Assembly: GCF_016859285.1 (NCBI RefSeq)
Contig: NC_053419.1
Coordinates: 14,473,501-14,537,500 of the forward strand
Length of the DNA: 64,000 bases
Direction of reading: 5' to 3'
Source of the DNA: Xiphias gladius
Lineage: Eukaryota; Chordata; Actinopteri; Istiophoriformes; Xiphiidae
Both the position numbers and the translations under genes were made by a program. Positions 44,959 to 57,269 of this stretch are shown piece by piece. How positions within the stretch are numbered: position 1 is the stretch's first letter; each line of letters begins with the position of its first letter. Under the pieces are notes generated by a model. It did not search any database. It was not told the DNA's origin and saw only the letters and a list, made by a program, of their open reading frames with translations.

Positions 44959-45637
44959 CACACTGTCCACACTGCCAAAAAACTACATTACCTTAAACAT
45001 GTGAAGAAATGCAAGGTAGGGACTCTCTCTAATCTAAATATGTAACAGCATCGGTTTGTTTTTCTATTTGCTGTGGTAGCTGCTGATTCTCTTTTTTACT
45101 GTTTTTAATTATTTAATAGGTTTAAAATTCTTTATCTGTTGATCATATCATAGAGTAGTTGTGCTATTATGACTGACAATAATTATTTTTTTTTATTAAG
45201 TTAGTTTTTGTTTATAACATGATCGCTTGAACAATCAGTTTGATCCGTGTATTCGTGACACTTCCCCAAGACTCGTTCTAGAAAATATTAATTGTGCTGG
45301 TTGATCCAGGACTATTGTGAATGTTATGTGGCAAATGCTCAGTAAAGCTATCATTACGAGTTGACTGTTTTATTTTCTGACTGTGCATTTGACATTTCCA
45401 TGAAAACACAAGTATTATTTTGTAATTTTTCCTTACTATAATATTTTCTCTGGGATGAAAAGCCTGCCTCTGGGCAGCTTCCAGAGGTGAATGAGTGAGC
45501 GCTAGCAAGACGCTCCTGAAAAAGACAGCATTACCCTCAGTGATACTCCTTTTTTGTATTAAAAAAAACAAACAAACAAAAAAACAAAATATTTTGAGTC
45601 AACACCTCTGCTACTTCTCAATAGTTTGTGCATGAAA

Positions 45638-45652
45638 CCACCAGAGGGCAGC
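45638..45652 (+). promoter_or_regulatory. CTCF-like motif between bspry and coq4
   Basis: The 15-mer CCACCAGAGGGCAGC fits the vertebrate CTCF core pattern (CCASYAGRKGGCRSY) at every position. It lies in the convergent intergenic space, in the bspry 3' UTR region if the distal poly(A) signal is used. Occupancy is unknown. Confidence 0.45.
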
Positions 45653-46537
45653 AATGTCAAATTAAGCCTTCACAACCAATGCCATGGCTATGACCTATGC
45701 CCCAATGTGCTCCTAATGACACAGCAGGTGACATCAGTGACTTAAGTAAAAAGTGAAAATGTTACTCCAGGACCACGGACAGTTACCGATACTGACTACA
45801 ATAAGACAGAAACTCAGCAAACCCTTAAACTGAGCACATACCGTATGCGGTACCTGTTGAATGTATGTGTGTTAATTTAAACAGAAAATACACGTTTATC
45901 TTTAACATCAGCCAGAGACAGGGGTTTGATACGCTTACGTTTCCTTTTGGGCACAAATTCAGGTTGGGTACTGAAGCAACACATCAATAGCTTTAAGCGA
46001 CCTGAAACAACATGTTCCTGATATAGGATTAAAGATGTAGCAATAGGGTAGTGGGTAGTGAGGCAAGGCTGAGGGAAAATTTAAAAAAACTATGAATCAA
46101 GTAGCAACTTCAACAACTCATCAGTGTTATTTAATATCCAGATAATGTTTGTAGCCATTAACCATCGGGTACACTGCAGCCCCGCAGAAAAGCAGTGTAT
46201 TATTCCTTTTTATTACCCCTGCCTTTTTTGTAAATTGATTTTTAAAAGTATTTCCATGATGTTAATTGGACATGTTTAATCAAGACTAAGAGGGTGTACA
46301 TCTCCGGGTGTAGCAATCAGTAGGATGTGGTGTAAGACTGGCACAGCCCATTCATTTTGGCTATGCTATTTTAACAGTCTATTACAAAAACCTACTGTTG
46401 GAGCCATTCAGATTTGAACCTAGTGTGGATTAGGCTTGGTTGAGCATGACCCAACAGCTCTATTATAATCATTAACTCTTTTAAGTCGAGCTGAGTCATG
46501 ATATATGTCATCTTAAACCAAATTCCACAACTGACTG

Positions 46538-46597
46538 AATAAAGGAGCAATAAAATGCTGAAAGTAAGAGATGCCAACAGATGTTTACTCCTTTATT
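46538..46597. terminator. Candidate shared polyadenylation zone of the convergent genes bspry and coq4
   Basis: Plus-strand AATAAA occurs at 46538-46543 and again at 46549-46554, about 1.6 kb after the bspry stop. Minus-strand AATAAA occurs at 46597-46592, about 920 bp after the coq4 stop. The signals face each other within 60 bp, so the two transcripts would end nearly back to back or overlap slightly. Transcript data are needed to confirm use. Confidence 0.45.
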
Positions 46598-47519
46598 TGG
46601 AGTGGAACACATAGGAGTTAATATTTCACATGTAAGTGTCATGGCCCCAATGCAATGAGTGAAGTCAAGAATTACCTTTGTGTCCAGAGCATTTAATGGA
46701 AAGGTTCAGCAAAAATATTTTGTTCATATGTTTTGAGCTGTGAAATTAACCATCTAAACATTACCAAAAAAAATTAAAAAAAAAAAAAAACAACTTTAAA
46801 TTGTTTTTCACTGCTTTTAACTAGAAAAAATTAAATTTTTTTACACTGAATTTACTCATCATATCCTCCTGTAGACCAATGTACAAAATTTGTACACATT
46901 ATTATTGTAGAAAGAACAGGCACAATGTACTGACGGTACAGCACGCAATAACGCAGTGACTCAAAAGATAAGAGAAGAGGATGCACCTGCTCCTTTCCCA
47001 CCGATTGGTGTTTGTACAACTGCTGGTGCACATTAAACTATTTCTCAATAATTTGAAAGCTGTATTAAATTATAAAATGGTCACATAAATACCAATTTCA
47101 CATCTGGCCAAATGTTGGCATAAAAATTATAATACTGGACCATTACTAATATTACATTTCAAGGCTTAAAACAACAACACATTCTCTGTCACGTGCTCAT
47201 TAACAGATGGTGACTGAACATGGCCTGTTCAACCAGATCTTCTGTCTAACAGCATCAGAAGATCACAAACACTTGAACATTTCATCAGCTAAAATAACTC
47301 CACTCGGAAGGATTCAGACTTAAAGCAAAAGATGAATAGACACCAGGGCAGATAAATTTAGGATCTAAGAAGGAACAAGCCAAAGTTTGCCAAGTGTGAA
47401 ATTTCCCCTTTTCTTCAATAGTTAATACAAAAAATTCCACAGTGTCACCCTTCAAACATTTATGGTTTGTCCACTATTAAAAGTCTTTTGTCCAGTGATT
47501 TCTGAACCCTTAATCTCTC

Positions 47520-50500
47520 TCAGGTGCTCCTCTTGTTGGATGCACCGAGTATGACAGGAGGCGGTTCGATGTTGAGCTCTAGTCGGAGGTCTTCAAGGTT
47601 CTGCTCCCATCGTCGCTCGTAGAAGATACTGAGGACGCAGCGGGCCCGCCGCCCATTCTGCATTGCCCAGGGTCCCAACGTTGTGAACAGTGACTGTAAA
47701 CGGCTATGAGAAGGTGATGCAAGAAAGGAAAATTTGAACATGATACAACAGTGAAGAGGAAACTTGCCAAAATTAATCTATTTTATTTCCCATAAACTTC
47801 CGATGAACTTCCCTGAAAACACAGGGAAGTTCACAGCTATTGAATGAGGAAAGATTAATGGTTTAAAAGTTAGGATGCCCAAACGTTGGCATGAATCTTA
47901 GCTAAATCAACAGTATGAACTACAATCTAAAAAAGGAGGGGGTCGGGGTGGTGGAGGAAGCTTCAACAGTAAACGGTGTTGACATGAGCATGACCATCAG
48001 GGTAACAGGGAGGAAATGTCTGGTTATAATGTCCATGTTGTGCACCTGAATGAACATGATTGATGTTACTAGCTACACAGCTGTGAATGAGTAAATCAGC
48101 CAGTACAAGTGCGACTTCAGCACTCTGCCTGAACTAATCCCATGCTTCATTTGTCTGTGGTATTGAACTGCATTTTTATTTTTATTTTGTTTGACTTTTG
48201 CTCCAAAAAAGACATTTGAAAATGTCAGTTTGGGCTTTGGGAAATTTAGATTTTTTTTTTTTTTAAAACAATTAGTTACTCAAGAAAGTAAGTGGCAGAT
48301 TAGTTGCTGATGAAAATACCTGTTACTGCCCTGCCCCAAAGCACTGAGCTCTGTTGTTTGCTTCTAGTGTACAGTAACACCTGAGCCTAAATACAATGAG
48401 TCTATCAGAGCTTCTTTCATGTGTATTATGACACCTGAACAGTAAAACTACGGGTTGGATGGTTGAATAGCTTTGGAAACCCCCCTCCATCCACACTTGG
48501 CCAGCTGTGCGTAGGTTGGACTGGGACCAAGGATTGAACTTTTCTCTCCAACTCTCTTTTTTCTTTCTTCGCAATAGTATTCTTGTCACTTTCATGTGAG
48601 CAAGAGAGTGCAACACTATAAATGTCGGAGACTGTCTGAAAATGTGTGCCGTTATCCACACTCAAAGGTTATCACAGTTTAAAAACTGGGATAACCTTTG
48701 AGTGTGGTCATATTTCTGAGGTGGTCACACAAACGTATGGACCAGTTCTATTCGAGCATAACCTGACCCTAAAAGGACACGGTTTAGAGACTCTAACTCT
48801 ACTTGTAACTAACTCTACCTCTGATCATACTGCTACAGAGCTTACTAAACATCTTGGTGGTCCAAATCTATGCAAAATCTACACTGTGGTAAACACACAG
48901 GTATTGTACCTTGTATTTAGCCGAAGTGGCCCCAACACAGCTCCAAGAGCGCACATGGGAAGCCCCGTCTGAGCAGCTTCGAACCATTTTACTGCCACTT
49001 CACCTGAAAGCAGCAGGAAGAGATGGAGAAAGAAACCCACATGCAAATTATTTAAGGTGAAAAGAGAAGAAAGAGCAAGAAATCAGTTAACGGTACAGTG
49101 TCAAAACCAGTGTCTATTGTGAAACCCCAGTGCAAACATGTTTCTTTATCTTTTAGTCAGTTAATTTTAACAGTTAATCAATTCACTAGTATTTTGTATG
49201 CAAAATAGAACAATGTAAAGGAAATCGCTTTGAAAAGCAGGACATTTGTAGAGACAGCTGGACAAAAAACCATGAGAAACAAGTTAAGGTCTGGTGAGAA
49301 TTGAGTTTTTCTGACAGCATTCAAATGTGTGGCTCCAACTGTGTCTTTTAACTGGAAAGGTTTTGTCTGTCATGTACGCAATAATGCTTGCTGAGCCTTA
49401 GTCATAATCATCAATAAGGCATTATAAAAGGTCAAAAACGCTTGGCCTGGATCGGTATCTCCCATAAATAACGTCTGTATATGCCAAATTTCTACCGGAC
49501 AGCGGTTGGTTTGAAATATATCTTGGCTAAAATTTTCAGATTACATGACGCCTGACTCACCCAGCATGTTGGTGGGCATGCCCAGTAAGGTGTGCAACAA
49601 ATCATGGACCTCTCTGTATCTCTGCATGACGTAAGCTAACTCCTCATTGTCCACAAACTTCACATCTGCCCTTGAGTCAGGGGTCACATGCTGAGAGGAC
49701 AGGAGAGTGAATACGTAAGTGAAGATGAAAGAAATGTAAAAGGTGAAAATTCTGAGGGACTGCGTTAAACCTGATGAAACCAGTGTTATGAAATGTAAAA
49801 CAAGCATCAAATTTTCTTTGTATGGAGTTTTACAACACACCAGCGGACAAACTCACATTGTCCTCCAGAAAACGGAGGTATTCTCTCCCAAAAGAGCCAT
49901 CAGGCAGTGAGGCCATCTTGCTCAGATCAAGTGTAGACAGCCGGATCCTGGGCCTTTCTCTGCAATAACATGTCAATGTCCAGCAAGACAAAATCAAAAT
50001 TCAATCACAAAAGAGAAGACGGTATTTAAAAGAGTCTAAATCAAAAAGTTACCAAATAGTGCTACAGTGCCTCACGTTAGAATAGTGTAGCCTTCAGGGT
50101 CATTTCTCATCCTGTCCCTGAGATTTATCAATGCTAGGTGTCCTGTCGTCTCTCCGAGCACTGCAACCATGTCTGTAAAGTGCACAGAGCCCCATGAAAC
50201 TAAATGTAAGTTAAAGAGATTTTCCAAGATGTGACCTTTTGTTGCTGCCAAACCTTCTATCTATTAACTGATTTCCTGAAAATAGCATATTCTGTCTTAA
50301 AGATTCTCAAATTTCTGCAGCTTGTCTTTAAGTAGAGCATTAAATATAGCTTAAGTTTAGCTACATACTGGATTTGACCGGGACACTCCACCATTTTTCA
50401 CTAGTTACGAGTTTACTCATTACTCATTGAGTACCACTCAGCCTGTGAAAACAGCTGGTCAATGTCGTCTGTGTGTCCGAAGGAGATTTTTTAAGTCTGA

Positions 50501-53002
50501 GAAAATGTCTGAAAATGTCCAGTCTAATGATGTCAGAGTTATTTCCGTTGGGATATGGGGATAACAAATATTTATCAGAAAGCCTGCATTATAAACTGGG
50601 GGCATGGAGTTGAAGTGACCTGGGTGTTTACCAGGCAGATGAGGTCTAATTTGAAAGGCATTTTAAAAACAGGATCAGTTTTTTTTGGAGATCAACCGAT
50701 ACAATGCACTAGGAGTGTGGAGTAGCCCTTTAAAGACACCTGTGGTCTCCAAACTAAATGTCAAATGGCAGGTGTTAGTGCTCTCTTCCTCCATGAGAGT
50801 TTCGGGGTAACCAACATATAGTATAGCCCAACATTGTATTTATTCTCATTTCTGTTTCCAAGACATTTTGAAGCATGTAACAGCGGTCTCGAGAGAATAA
50901 AACCTTGAGAATGAGCAATTGTACTCAAACTGTACATGAGAAAAGAAATTTGAGTACAGTCCCTGTTGGTATTACCTAACTGAAAAATGAAAAAGATAAT
51001 GAAACATGCTTCCCAGTTCCTGTTAATTGCTGGAGGTATGCCAGGGATACAAACTCTCTGATAGGCAGCGAGTATCAGATGAAGACTGGCTAACTGAGGT
51101 TTGACCAACGTACTTGATGTTGTAAAGGAGCAACATGCCAAAAATGTCTCTCACTTCATTTTCATTCCTACATGTCCCAGGTTTTCATGTAGTAAAATCA
51201 GTAAATACAGCAACAAGATGACCAAGTTCCTGTATTTTGCTGTAATTTAGACATGAAGGCAAGAAAAAAAAAAAAAAAATAATAGAATTACCTGTCAAGG
51301 TCTGAAAAAGGTGTACAGCAATTTTGCCTTACTACAAATTCTCATCACAATGTTTGCTTACTTGGCTTTTTCAGAACTATAGGCCACATTTTTTTTGACT
51401 TAATCAGCAATCTCCATCTACCTATAAGGCTGAAATCTAAAAAATAAAACTAGAGGATTTTGAGATAAGAAAAAAAAAAAACAATCTACAGAAGAGGTGT
51501 TTAAATTAGTTTTACTGCTTTTGATTAAAGTGATGATGGACTTCATAATTTCAACTAGGCTGCAATGTATGGAAGATTCGCCTCAAATGAATTTCCACGA
51601 TTTGGAACATTTTCTATAGCACCACCATCAGCAGAGCTGTCCCCATATTGGACTATACAGTATGTTATCTGTGAGTGAGCTTTACTGCCATACTTTTCTG
51701 TACTTGAGAAGGTTGTTTTTCCCTTTTAAAGATTATTTTTTCCTTTATTAGATAGAGATACAGACAGGGAATGCAGGAAAGGGGTGGGGGATATGGTGTG
51801 ACACGCAACAACTAGACCAGAGTTGGACGCCCCATGGGAAGGCATTAATAAAAAGAAAGAAAGAAAGGGAGATGAAAAAAAAAAAAACAGAAACACAAGC
51901 GCAAACAATAACAGAGAATGTAGCTTGAAACCCATGCTGATGATGTGAGAGTCTCACCATGTCTGTAGGGGTCCTGGAGTGCAGCCACACCTGACCCGAT
52001 GGCCAACAGGGCTTTCTGGATGGGCGTGGTGGGGATGTGGCCTGGATACAGCCCATCATAGCAGCTGTCTGTAAACTCACTGCTGCTACTGTGCAGCTGC
52101 TGGACACACACTGCTGAGACAAAGGTGGAGCAACCATAGAGACATTTACGCTACTGGACCAAGACAATGTCATAATGGGCTAGTTTAGATTTGTTTGTTT
52201 TTTTGTCCCCTTTAACAACAACAACAACAACTCAGTACTGTGTTGATAATAACTGACATCAAAGCAAAAAAGCAGCTATTTACTAATACAGGCTGTAGTA
52301 TACAGAAAATGTGTGCAATGATGTTTGACAGAAAAAGATCACAATGAATATTAACACTTTAAGCGTGTACAGAATTTGGGCTGACACCTGATTATGGGAT
52401 TTTATGGCAAAAAAGTGCAGTTAATTTGCTTCTTTGTAGTTCCCCTTAGCATTGTTTACACATCAAGAGAAGAGAAGTTGCCTGTTCCTTCATACAAAAT
52501 AATATAACTCTAATTCATTGAAGCACAGTGGTCTGGAGGTGGCGATGACCTAAATTTAAGTTTACAGAAAGCAATATCACTCATAAATCACTAAGATCTT
52601 AAATTCTAATGGCTCTTGAAGAGATGTTAGCAATGATCTGCGAATTAAATTCCTATATTCGCTAGATTCACACAGAGTAACATTAACTGTCTAATTAGCT
52701 AATTATCGATATACAACATCATTAGCATTAATGATATTTAATGCTAATGTGATTCTACCTGACTAGTCACATAGCTGAGCAGTGCGGCCCTCTCTCGTAC
52801 GTTATGCTAGCAGCTAGGCTTTGAAATTAATTAACTTTTGCATTCAAAGTTAACACATCTACGTTTATGAAAATAAATGGTATATTTTAGTTTGTTTTTT
52901 AAAATAACGCAGGCCACACGTATGGAAACTCGTACCTTTGGAGATCAAAACGCAATGTCGCTGATTTAAGCGTTGGAAAGGTTTACCAACGCAAGGCCAC
53001 AT
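47520..53002 (-). CDS. coq4: coq4, mitochondrial ubiquinone biosynthesis protein COQ4 (7 coding exons)
   Basis: Coding exons on the minus strand: 53002-52936, 52110-51958, 50172-50076, 49959-49857, 49690-49561, 49003-48910 and 47703-47520. They join in frame to 253 aa; human COQ4 is 265 aa. Residues 1-22 ([20 protein letters not shown]) have basic residues and no acidic ones, as expected for a mitochondrial presequence. The core matches COQ4: [48 protein letters not shown]. The zinc-binding motif H-D-x-x-H-x11-E is intact as [17 protein letters not shown], interrupted by the exon 5/6 junction. COQ4 acts on the matrix side of the inner membrane in the coenzyme Q synthesis complex, where it is needed for the C1 decarboxylation/hydroxylation step. 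The conserved C-terminal block [20 protein letters not shown] is in the last exon. The exon 2 acceptor is a NAGNAG. Confidence 0.96.
48656..48707. repeat. Near-perfect 52-bp palindrome
   Basis: CCACACTCAAAGGTTATC and its exact reverse complement GATAACCTTTGAGTGTGG form the outer 18 bp of each arm. After one mismatch a further 6 bp pair (CAGTTT/AAACTG), leaving a 2-nt centre. It lies in coq4 intron 6. Confidence 0.85.
51735..51850. repeat. Degenerate SINE-like fragment in coq4 intron 1-2 region
   Basis: GATAGAGATACAGACAGGGA followed by TGTGACACGCAACAA and AGAGTTGGACGCC resembles, by recall, a very common teleost interspersed sequence. No A/B boxes or tail could be defined, so the class is tentative. 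Confidence 0.3.
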
Positions 53003-53267
53003 TGCGAAGGTTACTGCGCACGCGTCGTGGGCCGTTCACTTGCTTTCCACTCCAGGGCAGCCATAGTGAAAGGGGCGGGGATGGTCAGTTTTTCTGGAAA
53101 CAGTGTTTGAGTTTGAAGAAAAAATTGGCTCCGTTCTCCCCAGCTACCTTATCATTTAGAAGTAAGCGCATGCAGCGAAAGTCGTTAAACAGCTTACTAA
53201 AGGTTGAGTTGACCGTCTCACGTGGTTTCGTTTTCTCTGACGGCAGAGGTGCAGTCGAGACGGCAAG
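53003..53267. promoter_or_regulatory. Candidate divergent promoter between coq4 (minus) and traf2 (plus)
   Basis: GC-richer stretch immediately upstream of the coq4 ATG. TGCGCACGCGT at 53015-53025 is an NRF1-like site only 13 bp from the coq4 start, and a weaker one (GCGCATGC) lies near 53167. NRF1 commonly drives nuclear genes for mitochondrial proteins, which fits COQ4. On the plus strand, GACGGCAAG followed by GTTAGT at 53268 is a plausible splice donor, so a non-coding traf2 first exon could end at 53267 and splice to 60090. The traf2 link is inference. Confidence 0.5.
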
Positions 53268-56200
53268 GTTAGTTAGCTGAGCTGACGTGTCTTCCTCTCA
53301 AATAAGTAGGTTAGCAGTTAGCTAACTGCGTAGCTAATTTGCTAAACCAATTGGTTATAGTCAATTACCGCCTAACTTGGCATTTAACCTAGCTGCGTAA
53401 AGTTTCGCACCCACCCATACAAGCCAATAAGTAAAGTTTAAGTTAAATACGTAATGGGCTACATCATCGCTCGTGTTTAACCAATAGCTGTCACAGCTGA
53501 CGTGTTTGAATGAGGGCGTAACAGCACACTATGAATTACTGCGTTTGGGTGGTGTAACACTATAAGGAGAAAAGGCTGTCTTTGCAAGCTCGGTGAGTAA
53601 AAGACTCGGGTCTGTGTTCACCACAGTGCCGAGTAGAGTCGAGAGACCCTTAGCCTTAGAGTAAAAAGACCAATACTGAGCAAGAACATGGCGGAGCGAC
53701 AGAGCAAGCGTACGGAGAAACACGCAGAGCAGAGAGGGTGTTACTGTTTTAACTATTTTGTGCCAGATTTAAGAAGCAGTCAGGGAGCTGTTGTTTGAAG
53801 AAATGGCTGTGCAAACTGATGGGATAGCTTTATTGCACTTTATTTTCCAAGGCATTGTTTTTGATTATGCAGTTTTTGGTTGTATTTATTCCACAGTCCT
53901 GATTTCAAACTTCACACGACTGTAAAGTACAGTCCAGATGACTGTGTGTTTACAGTTAAAACAAAAGACTAAGGTAGTTTTTTGCGTTTTGTTTTGTATT
54001 TTTGGTTAGTTTTTCTTTTGTCTCATAATCACAGCACAGTTCTTCAGAGTTGAGTTATGTTTGTGCTTAGTGTATGGCTGCTCTCATGTAACTTCACTTC
54101 TTGTTTCAAAGGTTCTGGTCTGTTTACTAGTCTTCTCAGGGTGGTGGACTGTGGTGTGTGGCAAAAAGACTCAGCATATGGTTTCTACATGCGATTGCTT
54201 GATTTAATGATTGTTTTCAATGGATTTGTAATTGCTACCCCCCTCAGTGTTTGTATGGACACCTAACCACAACAACAGCTTGGGTGTAGACTACCACTAA
54301 TTAAGGCATAATCCCATTGCTCTCATTAGAGTTGTTTTTCATTGCAACAGTGTTATGAACCCTTAAACCACAATCTCTCTGATCGAGTTGAACGCATTTC
54401 GGGTTAAAACAAAACTTGTAAAGTGATTGTGAAATTACAAAACAGGTTAAGTATGGAAAGTGGTGTCGTAACAGTGAATAGATAGTCGTCAGAGCAGTTT
54501 AATATACTGATTACATGTCAGATACATGATCAGATAATCATACAGAGAAAAGCATTTCCAGAGTAAAGCATCACTGGGCTTTAGTTAGATGTGAACTGTC
54601 TCCTGTCTCAGCAGGGGTTATTTTTGAGATTGATAAGTAATGTACGCTGGAACAAGATAACTAAATAATTACTCATGATTATTCTAGAAAATTCAACGCA
54701 AGTTAACCAGTGTTGCTATTTCACTTTTCATGTAATGGGCCTGAATTTTAAAATGTGGAAACATATGAATACATTTACTAAATATAAGTAATATTGATTT
54801 TTAAAATAAAAAAAGAAAAATAAACCGATAAAAAAATATTCATCAACATTATCTAGTATTGTTAGAAAGAATAACAAAATGTCAGTAACAGTTAGGATTT
54901 TGCCAAAATGTTATGTTTCGAATACAGTTAAAATACTTCGTAATTTCATTTTAAAAGTTGGGATTTAGCCAATTACCTTATCTTAGTCCAGCTGTTTTTA
55001 AATGTTAATTTGATGAAATAGAAAAGTAATATGAATCGTACTTGCAAGATTATATTGTTTGTAGCTTGAATGGTTACAGTTATTACTAATGGCATATAAT
55101 GCATTACTGGTCATATGCTCACTTGGCCCTCATGATGTCCGTCTCATGATAAGCATGAAAACTTTGTCAAGAACTGTAGTGCTGTTGGTCTATGGAACAT
55201 GAGATTTTCATTCTAACTTGCTTTGAAGATCAGTATAACAATGAGATGTAAGAGTTGGCTGCATTTATGTGGGCTCAGACTGCTACTGAAATAATTCTAT
55301 AAGGGACACTAACCCTTTAATTTATCTTTTTTTTTAAGTTATGACCCAACAACCAGTTACAATCTTTTCTCAGAAAGAGCTTAAATTGACTAAAATGTTG
55401 TTTAATGATGTTTTCTACTTTTTATTTCACATCAACAAAAAAATCATTAGATTCTCATGACCAGCAAAAGCACAATGACTAAGCCTACCCCAGTCTTAGT
55501 TTGCTTGGCTGTCTTTTTTTAGAGGCACAACATTTCCAAAATTTTTTCTCCATTTAGTTTGTGCATGATAAATAGTGTGTTTTGTAACCAAACAATGCCT
55601 GGGTTGAAATGTAGGTCGCAAATATGTTATTTACCTCTGCTAATGTGAATAGGTAGTCTTGTTGCCCTGCAAAGGTTAGTGGCATTTTCACTGACACTGA
55701 ATTTTAATTCATGGATGAGTTGTTCTTTTAAGACATGTAAATCTGTTTATATTATTTGCAGAGACACTTACATGAACTGTATGTTGTATAAATATACAAT
55801 TTTCGGCAGCCGTGAAACCAAGTTTGGTGGGAATATGTCTGTATATGCTGACACCTGCTGGTTTATGGGAAAAACACTTCCCTCTTTTTTTCCCATAAGG
55901 GGTTTTTCAGTAATAAATTATGCATTACTAACATAATAAACATTCATATAGCAGACATTTCTAGAAGAAGCTATTTTTTGTGAAGGTGTAAAAGTGCGCA
56001 GATTTCTTGTACTAAAGTAATTCTACCACAACCTTGGTACTGCATCTACTGCAGGCTAATAGCCTGATTTGGCCCATTATAGCAATGAGTACCTAGGATA
56101 TTGCATTTTACCGATACCACTGCAGTAATTTTGGTTTGGTCCCTGCACTGTGAAAAATTATACAGAAATTTAGTGGAATCAGCTTATCTTTTGTTAGTAA

Positions 56201-56460
56201 CTTAAAAATAGTCAAAATCAACTTAAAATTTCAAGTTTTTATTTTCATACCAACATGAATTTTTATAAATTGAAGTCATTCAATTAAAGTGTCTAAAGAA
56301 ACACGATCAACTTATTAGCAGATTTCCCACTTTGCATTGTTTGAGAGTTAAAACTCCCTTTTTGTAATTCGAACTAAACAGACATGATGGAAACTTTCTT
56401 TGTGTCTTCAATACATAATATGATAAGTCATATGTTTATTTTCATAATGCAAACCACTAT

Positions 56461-57269
56461 GGCCCTGTTCATACCTGGCATAACCATGCATCTTGGGTTA
56501 TCTGATCAAAAAACGGACAGCTCTAAGTACAGGTGTGAATGCACCCAAGATGCACTGAGGACGCATTGACATTCAATCGCTCAGACCACGACAGAGATTT
56601 TAAACATCTTCAATCTTCTAAACGTTGCTCTAGAACAGGGTTATCCAACTATGTGACATCAAATGCCATCGGCCTCAATCTACATGCTCCATTTGACCAC
56701 CTTTGGAGGTGGTCTGGGCCGCATATGGCCACATTCTTTTAGCAGTGTGTACGCAACGGTGTCCTGGGCTACGCTGAAGGACCGTATACTCAGCTGATGT
56801 CCTCTGTGTAAATGGATAAACGTACTCATTCGCAAACAAATATTTATGCAAAATCTCGCAAACTGGCTTTGTCCACGACATCTGGAATTTTTGAAAAGCC
56901 TATAGAGATATATTACGAGTGCGTCGATCATTGTGAGCGATTTGGTGTGTCTGGAGCACGTCAAGGAATAGACCCAGTCTGTATTGGCTTGATTTCTTCT
57001 TCTTCTTAATTTCCAGCAGACTAGACATGGGAAGTGCATTGCTGCCTCCAACTGGTTAAAAACACCAACACATTTGGTCTTTGCAAATGACATGGATGTA
57101 TGTGTTTGTTTACATATAGAGCGGGGAGGTGAGATCCGATCACAAGTGGTCACTCGAGAAGCATGTGGAGACCCATTCTAATGCCAGGTGTGACCTAACG
57201 TACTTAGAGCTGTCCGTTTTTTGATCGGATCACCCAAGACGCATGTTAATGCCAGGTATGAACAGGGCC
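56461..57269. mobile_element. Non-autonomous DNA transposon with about 70-bp terminal inverted repeats
   Basis: The left end (56461-56530) and the right end (57269-57200 read in reverse complement) share about 70 bp, starting GGCCCTGTTCATACCTGGCA and including GATCAAAAAACGGACAGCTC, with only a few differences. The 809-bp element has no credible coding capacity. No clear target-site duplication was found, so the superfamily (hAT-like or other) is unresolved. It lies in probable traf2 intron 1. Confidence 0.75.
56590..56696 (+). repeat. Repeat unit, inverted partner at 58421-58516
   Basis: Contains GACAGAGATTTTAAACATCT, CTAAACGTTGCTCTAGAACA and a TGTGACATCAAATGCCATCG block. The same blocks recur in reverse complement 1.8 kb downstream. 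This copy lies inside the transposon at 56461-57269. Confidence 0.6.

Noticed and set aside
44581-44970. 129-aa minus-strand open frame
   Set aside because: Antisense shadow of the bspry SPRY exon, with no homology of its own.
48656-48707. Palindrome as a microRNA precursor
   Set aside because: The predicted loop is only 2 nt and the arms are almost perfectly paired, unlike a typical animal pre-miRNA. Kept only as an unexplained palindrome.
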